From: JBCBTD01 sp039818825
GTDB lineage: Bacteria > Pseudomonadota > Alphaproteobacteria > Geminicoccales > Geminicoccaceae
Length of the DNA stretch: 64,000 bases
Reading direction: 5' to 3'
Assembly (NCBI GenBank): GCA_039818825.1
Contig: JBCBTD010000018.1
Span: forward strand, 4,313-68,312
The notes under the pieces were generated by a model that was given only the letters and a program-made list of their open reading frames with translations, ran no database searches and was not told the DNA's origin. A program made the translations under genes and the position numbers. How positions within the stretch are numbered: the stretch's first letter is position 1; each line of letters starts with the position of its first letter. Shown one piece after another: positions 55,137 through 61,980 of the stretch.

Positions 55137-56546
55137 TCAAGGCTGGGCGCTCCCGATCCGCCATTGCTCCAGCAGCTCGGGCAGGAACAGCGAGATCGAG
55201 GGCACGTAGGTGATGATGATGAGCGCCGTGAGCAGGACCGCGAGCCAGGGCAGCGCTGCTTTGGCCGCCCAGAGCAGGCTCTGTCGTGTGATGCCGGCGG
55301 CGACGAAGAGGTTGAGCCCCACCGGCGGTGTCAGCAGGCCGATCTCCATGTTCACGACCATGATGATGCCGAGGTGGATCGGATCGATGCCGAGCTCGAG
55401 GGCGATCGGGAACAGGATCGGTGCCATGATCAAGATGACGCCGGACGGCTCCATGAAGTTGCCGGCGACGAGCAACAGCACGTTGACCACGACGAGGAAC
55501 ATCCACGGGCTCAAGCCGGCATCGGTCACCATCTCGGCGATGGTGTGCGGAATGCGCTCGGTCGTGAGCACGTGCGCGAAGAGCATCGCGTTCGCGATCA
55601 CGAAGAGGAGCATGATCGAGACCTTGGCACCCTCGAGCACGGCGTGGCGGACCTCGCCGTCGAACGGTGACCAAAGGATGCCCTTGGCGGTCAGCGCCAG
55701 GTTGCGGGCGAATGCGCTCGGCAGGGTCTCGTCGACCTTCCGCCACGGGGCGCCGCGCACGGGTCCCATGTCGCGATGGCCACAGACGGCAACGAGGAAC
55801 GCATAGACCGCGGACACGGCGGCGGCTTCGGTCGGGCTCGCGATCCCGCCGTAGATGGCGCCGAGCACGAGGACGATGAGCAGCAGCCCGCCGAGCGCGC
55901 CGAAGCCGGCGGACGCGATCTCCCCGAGCCCGGCGAACGGCAGTGCGGGCAGGCGGCGGATCCGTGCCACGACGTAGATCGTGACGAGCAGCATGAGGCC
56001 GATGAGGATGCCCGGGACGAAACCTGCCATGAACATCTTGGCGGCCGACACTTCGGTGGCGGCGGCGTAGACGATCATGACGATCGACGGCGGGATGAGG
56101 ATGCCGAGCGTCCCGGCGTTCATCACCACGCCCGTGGCCATCGACTGGCTGTAGCCCGCACGGACCATGGCGGCGATGCAGATGCTGCCGATGGCGGCAA
56201 CCGTCGCCGGCGACGATCCCGAGACGGCGGCGAAGAACATGCAGGCGAGGACCGATGCCATCGCCAAGCCACCCCGCACGTGGCCGACCAGTGCCGTGGC
56301 GAAGCGGATCAGTCGCCGCGCCACGCCGCCGGTCGTCAGGAAGACCGACGACAGGATGAAGAACGGAACGGCGAGCAGAACATACTTGGTCGAGGTGTTC
56401 TGGAAGAACTTGAGCGCGATCGACGCGAGCGAGTCGCTGGAAAAGAGGATGATCGAGAGGACGCTGGCGAGGCCCAGGGAGAAGGCCACGGGCATGCCGA
56501 TGAGCATACAGACGAAGAGCGCGGTGAAGAGGAAAGCGGTGACCAT
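55137..56546 (-). CDS. dctM: TRAP transporter large permease DctM
   Basis: Large membrane subunit of 469 residues with about 12 helices. Motifs include AVSGSSPATVAAIG and GTLGILIPPSIVMIVY early and NMEIGLLTPPVGLNLFVAAGI late, all typical of DctM/YiaN. GGGAGG lies eight bases before the ATG. It follows dctQ by two bases. With DctP and DctQ it drives Na+-dependent import of a carboxylate or aromatic acid. Confidence 0.95.
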   Translation of the reverse strand: MVTAFLFTALFVCMLIGMPVAFSLGLASVLSIILFSSDSLASIALKFFQNTSTKYVLLAVPFFILSSVFLTTGGVARRLIRFATALVGHVRGGLAMASVLACMFFAAVSGSSPATVAAIGSICIAAMVRAGYSQSMATGVVMNAGTLGILIPPSIVMIVYAAATEVSAAKMFMAGFVPGILIGLMLLVTIYVVARIRRLPALPFAGLGEIASAGFGALGGLLLIVLVLGAIYGGIASPTEAAAVSAVYAFLVAVCGHRDMGPVRGAPWRKVDETLPSAFARNLALTAKGILWSPFDGEVRHAVLEGAKVSIMLLFVIANAMLFAHVLTTERIPHTIAEMVTDAGLSPWMFLVVVNVLLLVAGNFMEPSGVILIMAPILFPIALELGIDPIHLGIIMVVNMEIGLLTPPVGLNLFVAAGITRQSLLWAAKAALPWLAVLLTALIIITYVPSISLFLPELLEQWRIGSAQP

Positions 56547-56548
56547 GA

Positions 56549-57106
56549 TCAGCGCCTCCCGGCTTCGCGGCCGCTGGCCTCGGGAGCCTGGTGCGCGAGC
56601 GCGTCGAGCGCCTCGGCGGCCTCGTCCAAGTGCTTGAAGCCATCTGCCCGACCGCGCACGATCGCGACGAGCAACAGAGCGAGACGAAGCGCCAGGAGAG
56701 CGAAGCCGAGGAACAGGCACGACTGCCCGATCCACCGCGGCAGAGCCACGTCCTCCATCTCGATGCCGAGCTGGAAGAGGCGCTCCAGATACGCCCAGGC
56801 CGCCGTCATCAGGATGCCGCAGTAGAGCAGGCTCGACGCGACGGCGATGGCGGCGACGACACGCTTCACCGTGCCGTCGAGCAGGTTCACCACCGCGTCG
56901 ACGGCGATGTGCGCGCCCTCACGCAAGGCGTAGGAGGCGCCGACGAGGATGAACCAGGCTCCCAGATAGAGCGAGACCTCCTGGGCCCAAAGAAAGCCCG
57001 TGCCGAAGCCGAAGCGGAGCACGACCTCGAAGAAGACGAGCAGCGTGAGGGCGACCAGGAGGAGGGCGATGACGCCCTCCTCGAGGCGGTACAGCCAAGC
57101 GGTCAT
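56549..57106 (-). CDS. dctQ: TRAP transporter small permease DctQ
   Basis: A 185-residue, four-helix subunit. RLEEGVIALLLVALTLLVFFEVVLR and the WAQEVSLYLGAWFILVGASYALREGAHIAVD stretch are typical of DctQ. It follows dctP by 42 bases on the same strand. A C-terminal charged tail of about 30 residues is seen. Confidence 0.92.
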   Translation of the reverse strand: MTAWLYRLEEGVIALLLVALTLLVFFEVVLRFGFGTGFLWAQEVSLYLGAWFILVGASYALREGAHIAVDAVVNLLDGTVKRVVAAIAVASSLLYCGILMTAAWAYLERLFQLGIEMEDVALPRWIGQSCLFLGFALLALRLALLLVAIVRGRADGFKHLDEAAEALDALAHQAPEASGREAGRR

Positions 57107-57148
57107 GACCGCGGCCTCCCAGGTTGGTCATTGTCGGATCGCGTGTGA

Positions 57149-58129
57149 TCAGCTGCCTGCAGAGGCGGCCGCAGCGGCAATCCGATCAGCGCCGATCTCT
57201 TCCTCGAACTCGGCCCAGACCGGACGCATGGCGTCGATCCAAAGAGCGCGCTGCTCGGGCGTCAGCTCGTGGATCGTGGCATAGCCAGATGCCTCGACCT
57301 TGGCGCTTGCCTCGTCATCGATGCTCTGCGCCAGCGCGTTGCCGTAGGCGATGGCTTCCTGGAGCGCGCCCTCGACGATCGGCTTCACGTCGTCGGGCAT
57401 GCCGTTCCAGAAGTTCTCGTTCGATGCGACCAGGTAGTCGATGACGCCGTGGTTGGTGACGGTGATGTGCTCTTGCACCTCGTGGAACTTCTTGGAGTAG
57501 ATGTTCGACCAGGTGTTTTCCTGGCCGTCGATGGCCTTGGTCTGCAGGAGTACGAAGACCTCGGAGAACGGCTTCTTCAGCGGCGTGGCGTCGAGCGCTT
57601 CGAACTGGGCGGCCAGCACGTCGGAGGCTTGGATGCGGAACTTGAGGCCCGCGGCGTCGGCCGGCTCGAGCAAGGGCTGATTGGCCGACAGCTGCTTGAC
57701 GCCGTTGTGCAGGTACCCGAGGCCGACGATGCCGGTGCCGTCGAGCGAGCGAAGCAGCTCCTGACCTTCCGGGCTCGCCTGGAAGCGGTCGACGGCCGCC
57801 ATGTCGGGGAAGAGAAACGGTAGATCGAACAGCTGCAATGCCGGCGTGTACTTCTTGAACTTCGACAGCGACACCGCCACGAGCTGGATGTCGTCGAAGA
57901 TGAGCGCCGGCAGTGACGCGTCGTCATTGTAGAGCTGCGAGCTCGGAAACACCTCGACGTCGACGCGACCGGGCAGGCGCTCTTCGACCAGCTCCTCGAA
58001 TTTGAGGGCCATCTGGCCTTTGGGCGTGCTTTCCGCGGTGACGTGGCTGAACTTGATCGTGATGTCGGCGGCGGCCGCGGCAGTGGTGAGCGCGGTGCTG
58101 GCCAGTGCGGCGATGACGAACGAGCGCAT
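57149..58129 (-). CDS. dctP: TRAP transporter solute-binding protein DctP
   Basis: Periplasmic receptor of 326 residues. The signal peptide is residues 1-20 (ending TAAAAA). The mature protein has IKFSHVTAESTPKGQMALKFEE and the binding-site stretch KFRIQASDVLAAQFEALDATP, with conserved Arg. The later QENTWSNIYSKKFHEVQEHIT is the second hallmark. AGGGAAGGA lies before the ATG. First gene of the operon; its promoter carries a LacI-type operator. The ligand is probably an organic acid. Confidence 0.92.
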   Translation of the reverse strand: MRSFVIAALASTALTTAAAAADITIKFSHVTAESTPKGQMALKFEELVEERLPGRVDVEVFPSSQLYNDDASLPALIFDDIQLVAVSLSKFKKYTPALQLFDLPFLFPDMAAVDRFQASPEGQELLRSLDGTGIVGLGYLHNGVKQLSANQPLLEPADAAGLKFRIQASDVLAAQFEALDATPLKKPFSEVFVLLQTKAIDGQENTWSNIYSKKFHEVQEHITVTNHGVIDYLVASNENFWNGMPDDVKPIVEGALQEAIAYGNALAQSIDDEASAKVEASGYATIHELTPEQRALWIDAMRPVWAEFEEEIGADRIAAAAASAGS

Positions 58130-58147
58130 GCTTTGGTCCTTCCCTGA

Positions 58148-58165
58148 TGTGCAATCGATTGCGCA
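58148..58165. promoter_or_regulatory. LacI operator at the dctP start site
   Basis: TGTGCAATCGATTGCGCA, an inverted repeat with one mismatch (perfect core GCAATCGATTGC). It lies just after the -10 box of the dctP promoter, where a bound repressor stops initiation. The AATCGATT centre is the same as at the other LacI regulator (17396), with different flanks. Confidence 0.75.
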
Positions 58166-58194
58166 TTATTTTCCCAAGTTTTCTCTCATGTCAA
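58165..58194 (-). promoter_or_regulatory. dctP promoter (TTGACA-N18-AATAAT)
   Basis: On the minus strand TTGACA (58194-58189) and AATAAT (58170-58165) are separated by 18 bases, a near-consensus sigma-70 promoter for the TRAP-dioxygenase operon. Confidence 0.7.
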
Positions 58195-58270
58195 CTGATT
58201 CTTGCACACGGAGATGAGGCGGTCCGGCAGACTCTGGCAAGCTTCTGGGGGATGTGGTAGGCGATCGATG

Positions 58271-58293
58271 TGTGCATCTGTGCAACGTGTGCA
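58271..58293. repeat. Three TGTGCA half-sites before the LacI gene
   Basis: TGTGCA occurs at 58271, 58279 and 58288, with a reverse copy TGCACA at 58203. These equal the half-site of the dctP operator and may be extra binding sites for autoregulation. Confidence 0.45.
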
Positions 58294-58320
58294 TGACTTT
58301 TGCAGAGCGGAGAGGGCTGG

Positions 58321-59391
58321 GTGGCGCGATCACGGCCGACGCTGAGAGACGTCGCGGAGCGGACCGGCGTTCATACCTCGACGGTGTCGCGGGCGCTGAA
58401 CCCAGACACCGCCCATCGTTTGTCACCCGACGTCGTTGCTCAGGTGCGCGAGGCCGCGGCGGCGGTCGGCTACCGTCCTCATGGCGCTGCCGCGAGCCTT
58501 CGTACGGGGCTGTCGAGGTCCGTGGCGGTGGTGCTGCCGGACCTTACCAACCCGGTGTTCCCGCCGATCGTTTGCGGCATCGAAGATACGCTCGCTGCAC
58601 GGGGGTTTCTTCCGATCGTCGCGAACACGGGCAACGACGTCGATCGCTACGCTGCCGTCTTCGAGCGGCTCATGAGCCGTGGCACCGATGGGTTCATCCT
58701 GGCGAGCGCGCGGCGGGACGACCCGATCGTCGACCACTGCGTCGCCGAATCGATCCCACTGGTCGTGATCAACCGGACGGTAGACCGCGACGGCGTGTCA
58801 GCGGTGGTGAACGACGACGACCGCGGGGCGGCGATGGCCGTGCAACACCTGCACGCGCTGGGGCACCGCCACATCGCTCACCTGGGCGGACCGCAGACAC
58901 TGTCGACGGGGCACGCACGCGCGCGCGGCTTCAAGCGCGCAACCCGCGCGCTTGACCTCGCCGCCGCGGAGGTGGCGACCGTCTTCGCAGACGCCTACAG
59001 GCGCGCTGCCGGATGTCGAGCGGCGCTGGATTTGCTCCGGCGCGCGGAACCACCGACGGCGATCTTCTGCGCGAACGACCTGCTGGCACTCGGCTGCTAC
59101 GATGCCTTGCGTGAGCTCGGCCGGCGTTGTCCGGAGGACCTTTCCATCGTCGGCTACAATGACATGCCGTTCGTCGATTTGCTTGCCCCGGCACTCACCA
59201 CGGTGCGGATTCAACACGACGAGATGGGACGTCAGGCGGCGCGGATGCTGCTGCAGCATCTTGACGATCCGGCGCAACACCCCTTCGACGTGGTGCTCAG
59301 GCCGGAACTCGTCGTGCGTGACTCAACCGCCCCACTTGGTCGCCCGAAACGCACGGTTGCTCGTACGTCCAGACCCGCCGTAGAAGTCTGA
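58321..59391 (+). CDS. LacI-family regulator of the TRAP/dioxygenase operon
   Basis: A 356-residue repressor. HTH: LRDVAERTGVHTSTVSRALNPDTAHRL in pieces, followed by the hinge ASLRTGLSRSVAVVLPDLTNPVF and the sensor domain ending IVGYNDMPF and TTVRIQHDEMG. A GTG start at 58321 is chosen, with GGAGAGG before it. It is divergent from dctP and almost certainly represses it through the palindrome on the start site. The inducer is probably the imported compound or its product. Confidence 0.92.
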   Translation: MARSRPTLRDVAERTGVHTSTVSRALNPDTAHRLSPDVVAQVREAAAAVGYRPHGAAASLRTGLSRSVAVVLPDLTNPVFPPIVCGIEDTLAARGFLPIVANTGNDVDRYAAVFERLMSRGTDGFILASARRDDPIVDHCVAESIPLVVINRTVDRDGVSAVVNDDDRGAAMAVQHLHALGHRHIAHLGGPQTLSTGHARARGFKRATRALDLAAAEVATVFADAYRRAAGCRAALDLLRRAEPPTAIFCANDLLALGCYDALRELGRRCPEDLSIVGYNDMPFVDLLAPALTTVRIQHDEMGRQAARMLLQHLDDPAQHPFDVVLRPELVVRDSTAPLGRPKRTVARTSRPAVEV

Positions 59392-59492
59392 ATGCCCCCG
59401 AGAAGCCGGCGTGGTCGAGCCGACTGCCAGTCGGCTCGACCGTTCGTTCGAAGTGGTCGACACGCTGGCCCCAATCGATCCTCGACGCCGGC

Positions 59493-59924
59493 TCAATAGC
59501 GACGATTGAGGCTGAGAGGGCCAGGACCGCCGGCGCTGATGACAAAAAGGCCGCCGGCAACGGCGATGTTCTTGGTGAACATGATCGTCTGGATCTGATC
59601 GGCGAAGTCGAGGTGAAAGACCAGCGCCGTCATCACACTGAAGCCTGCGAGCAGGAACGCCGCGATCCGCGCGCCGAAACCGACGAGGAGCGCAAACCCG
59701 GCCGTGAGCTGGAAGGCGATCACGGCGGACAACAGCTCGGCCGGAACGCCGAAAGCGGCCATGTAGGCTTGTATCGCGTCGAAGGCTGCGATCTTGTTGG
59801 CGCCCGAGATCAAGAACAGGCTCGCCAGCAAGGCGCGGCCCAGAACCAGCCCGTAGGGAGCCAGCTTGTCGATCGCGCCGCTGCCGAAGCCGGTCTGCGA
59901 CAGCGTGGGAGTGTAGGTAGCCAT
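59493..59924 (-). CDS. DoxX-family membrane protein
   Basis: Four-helix inner-membrane protein of 143 residues. ASLFLISGANKIAAFDAIQAYMAAFGVPAELL and LVGFGARIAAFLLAGFSVMTALVFHLDF are the family core. DoxX-like proteins are linked to redox and oxidative-stress systems, but the biochemical role here is unknown. It is divergent from a LysR regulator with a dyad between them. GAGGAG lies before the ATG. Confidence 0.88.
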   Translation of the reverse strand: MATYTPTLSQTGFGSGAIDKLAPYGLVLGRALLASLFLISGANKIAAFDAIQAYMAAFGVPAELLSAVIAFQLTAGFALLVGFGARIAAFLLAGFSVMTALVFHLDFADQIQTIMFTKNIAVAGGLFVISAGGPGPLSLNRRY

Positions 59925-60023
59925 GGATGATCTCCTCGATGTTGCGGCAGCACGTTGTCGCCGCTCGATCTCGAAGATGCCCCTTGGCGGGGCCGACAGT
60001 AGCCGGGCCGGGCCGGAAGGATC

Positions 60024-60040
60024 GTTCGCCAGGGGCGAAC
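60024..60040. promoter_or_regulatory. LysR-type dyad before the LysR start
   Basis: GTTCGCC-AGG-GGCGAAC, a perfect 7-bp inverted repeat containing a T-N11-A box (TCGCC...GGCGA). It lies in the doxX-lysR divergent space, one base before the LysR GTG, so it is placed for autoregulation and control of doxX. Confidence 0.55.
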
Positions 60041-60041
60041 A

Positions 60042-60947
60042 GTGCGACGGCTGATCGAGATGGAGACCTTCGTGGCGGTGGCCCGCGGGGGCTCGATCTC
60101 GAAGGGCGCCGAGCGCCTCGGCGTTGCCAAGTCGGTGGTGAGCCGGCGCCTCGCGGACCTCGAGGCCAGGCTCGGTGCGCCGCTCGTTCTGCGAACCACG
60201 CGACGTATGAGCCTCACCGACGCCGGCCACCGGCTGCTCGAACGCACCGAAACGATCCTGTCGGACATCGACGAGGCCGAGGCTGCGGTCACCAGCGGCC
60301 ATGCCCACCTCGAAGGGCGGCTCCGGATCGCAGCGCCGCTGTCGTTCGGGCTGTCGGTGCTGCAACCGCTGGTCGCCCGCTTCGCCGCGGAGCACCCGTC
60401 GGTCCTCCTGGAGCTCGATCTTGCCGATCGCGACGTGAACCTCGTCGAGGAGGGCTTCGACCTCGCACTTCGGATCGGAACGTTGACGGATTCGAGCTTG
60501 GTGGCACGCAAGGTGGCGCCGATCCGCAAAGCCGTCGCGGCGGCACCAGCGTTTTGGGACGATCGTGGCCTCCCAACGGTGCCAGAGGAGCTCGAGGCGC
60601 TGCCGTGCTTGTATTACTCACGCGCCGGTAAGCCCGGGCCGCTCCGGTTTTGGGGTCCGGACGGCCGTCCGGGGACGATCTCGCCGCCCGCACGTCTCAT
60701 CACGACGAGCGGCGACTTCATGGCTCAGGCGGCGGCCGAAGGTCTCGGCTTCGTGGTGGCGCCGCTGTTCATCGTCGCACACCAGTTGGAGCGCGGCACA
60801 CTTCGAGCCGTGCTCACCGATCACACGTGGTCGGACATCAACCTGCACCTCGTCTACCCGCCGACGCGGCGCCCCTCTGGCCGCACCCAAGCGTTCGCCG
60901 AGGCCGTGACTGCCTACGTGAAGGGCGAGGTGGCGGCCGCCATCTGA
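60042..60947 (+). CDS. LysR-family transcriptional regulator
   Basis: A 301-residue regulator. HTH at residues about 4-62 (LIEMETFVAVARGGSISKGAERLGVAKS) and a sensor domain from about 95. It is of the type that often controls an adjacent membrane or reductase gene. A GTG start at 60042 is chosen; ATG 60060 is possible but lies inside the HTH. It is divergent from doxX with a dyad between them; that pair is the likely regulon. Confidence 0.88.
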   Translation: MRRLIEMETFVAVARGGSISKGAERLGVAKSVVSRRLADLEARLGAPLVLRTTRRMSLTDAGHRLLERTETILSDIDEAEAAVTSGHAHLEGRLRIAAPLSFGLSVLQPLVARFAAEHPSVLLELDLADRDVNLVEEGFDLALRIGTLTDSSLVARKVAPIRKAVAAAPAFWDDRGLPTVPEELEALPCLYYSRAGKPGPLRFWGPDGRPGTISPPARLITTSGDFMAQAAAEGLGFVVAPLFIVAHQLERGTLRAVLTDHTWSDINLHLVYPPTRRPSGRTQAFAEAVTAYVKGEVAAAI

Positions 60948-60977
60948 CGGCGCCACCACGACCGTGTCCGGCGAGCG

Positions 60978-61952
60978 CTACTCGTCGCCCTCGGCGATGC
61001 CGAACCCGACGCCTTCCCCCAGCTCGGCACCCTTCTGCTCCGCGACCCGTTGGAGCGAGAAGCCCAGGATCTGCTGGCGGGTGTTGCCCGCGACCCCCGC
61101 ATGGAACGGCCACTCGGCTTCGAGCGCGAAGACGGCAGCATCGCGCTCGTCGACATCGAACGTGCCGTCGGCCACGGCATCGACGACCAGCTCGTCGAGC
61201 CGTTCGAGGAAGCGTCGCTGTTCGGCGATTTCGGCCCCGGCGATGGGCGCCGGACCGTGGCCTTGATAGAGCCGGTGGCCGTCGAAGCGCGTCTCCAGCA
61301 AGGCGAGCTGGGCCAGCCATGCGTCGAGGCTTTCGAGGGGCACCGCGGGCACGCCGACGCTCACCAGGTCGCCGACGAAGGTTACGTTCTCCTCGGGGAC
61401 GGTCACGAGGGTGTGCGCCTCGGCTTCCGACGCACCGAGCACGTGGAAGGTGAGCGCGGTCTTCCCGACGTCGATCTCCTGGCCGTCCGCGACGATGGTG
61501 GCGTTCGCCATCGCGCTTTGCAGCTCGCCGAGGGTCGGGAAGCGCTCGCCGTGCCGCTCGCGACGGGCGGCGATGAAGCCGCGGCGGTCGTTCACGATGG
61601 AGTCGTGCGTCGTCCGGTCGGTGTAGATGACGGCCTCGGGGAACGCGGCGGTCCAGACCGGCAGACCGCCATAGTGGTCGGTATGGGCGTGGGTGATGAC
61701 GATCGCCGTCACCGGCTGGTCCGTGGTCGCCCGGAGATGCTCGAGTGCCCGTTCGGCCTCGGGCAGGATCCGTTGGGCGTCGACGATCACGGCGCCGTCG
61801 CTGGTCTCGAACCAGTGTGTGTTGACGGCGTCCACGTCGTTCACCTGGCTCGCGTAGGAGCGGACGTCGAGGGCGACGGCTGGCCCGTGGAGGGCGAGCA
61901 GCAGGGTACTTGCCGTCGCGGCGAGCCGGACGGATGGGGAGGTGAAAGGCAT
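60978..61952 (-). CDS. Exported metallo-beta-lactamase-fold hydrolase
   Basis: A 324-residue protein with an N-terminal signal peptide (about residues 1-27). The zinc motif ITHAHTDHYGG lies near 85-95 and a second set includes FVGDLVS and the late GHGPAPI. This is the metallo-beta-lactamase fold, with a glyoxalase-II or SoxH/quinoprotein-relay-like look, not a true antibiotic-resistance lactamase call. It follows the Mo hydroxylase subunit by 28 bases. Substrate unknown. Confidence 0.85.
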   Translation of the reverse strand: MPFTSPSVRLAATASTLLLALHGPAVALDVRSYASQVNDVDAVNTHWFETSDGAVIVDAQRILPEAERALEHLRATTDQPVTAIVITHAHTDHYGGLPVWTAAFPEAVIYTDRTTHDSIVNDRRGFIAARRERHGERFPTLGELQSAMANATIVADGQEIDVGKTALTFHVLGASEAEAHTLVTVPEENVTFVGDLVSVGVPAVPLESLDAWLAQLALLETRFDGHRLYQGHGPAPIAGAEIAEQRRFLERLDELVVDAVADGTFDVDERDAAVFALEAEWPFHAGVAGNTRQQILGFSLQRVAEQKGAELGEGVGFGIAEGDE

Positions 61953-61980
61953 GGTCGTCTCCGTGGAAGAGGGCGTTGGG

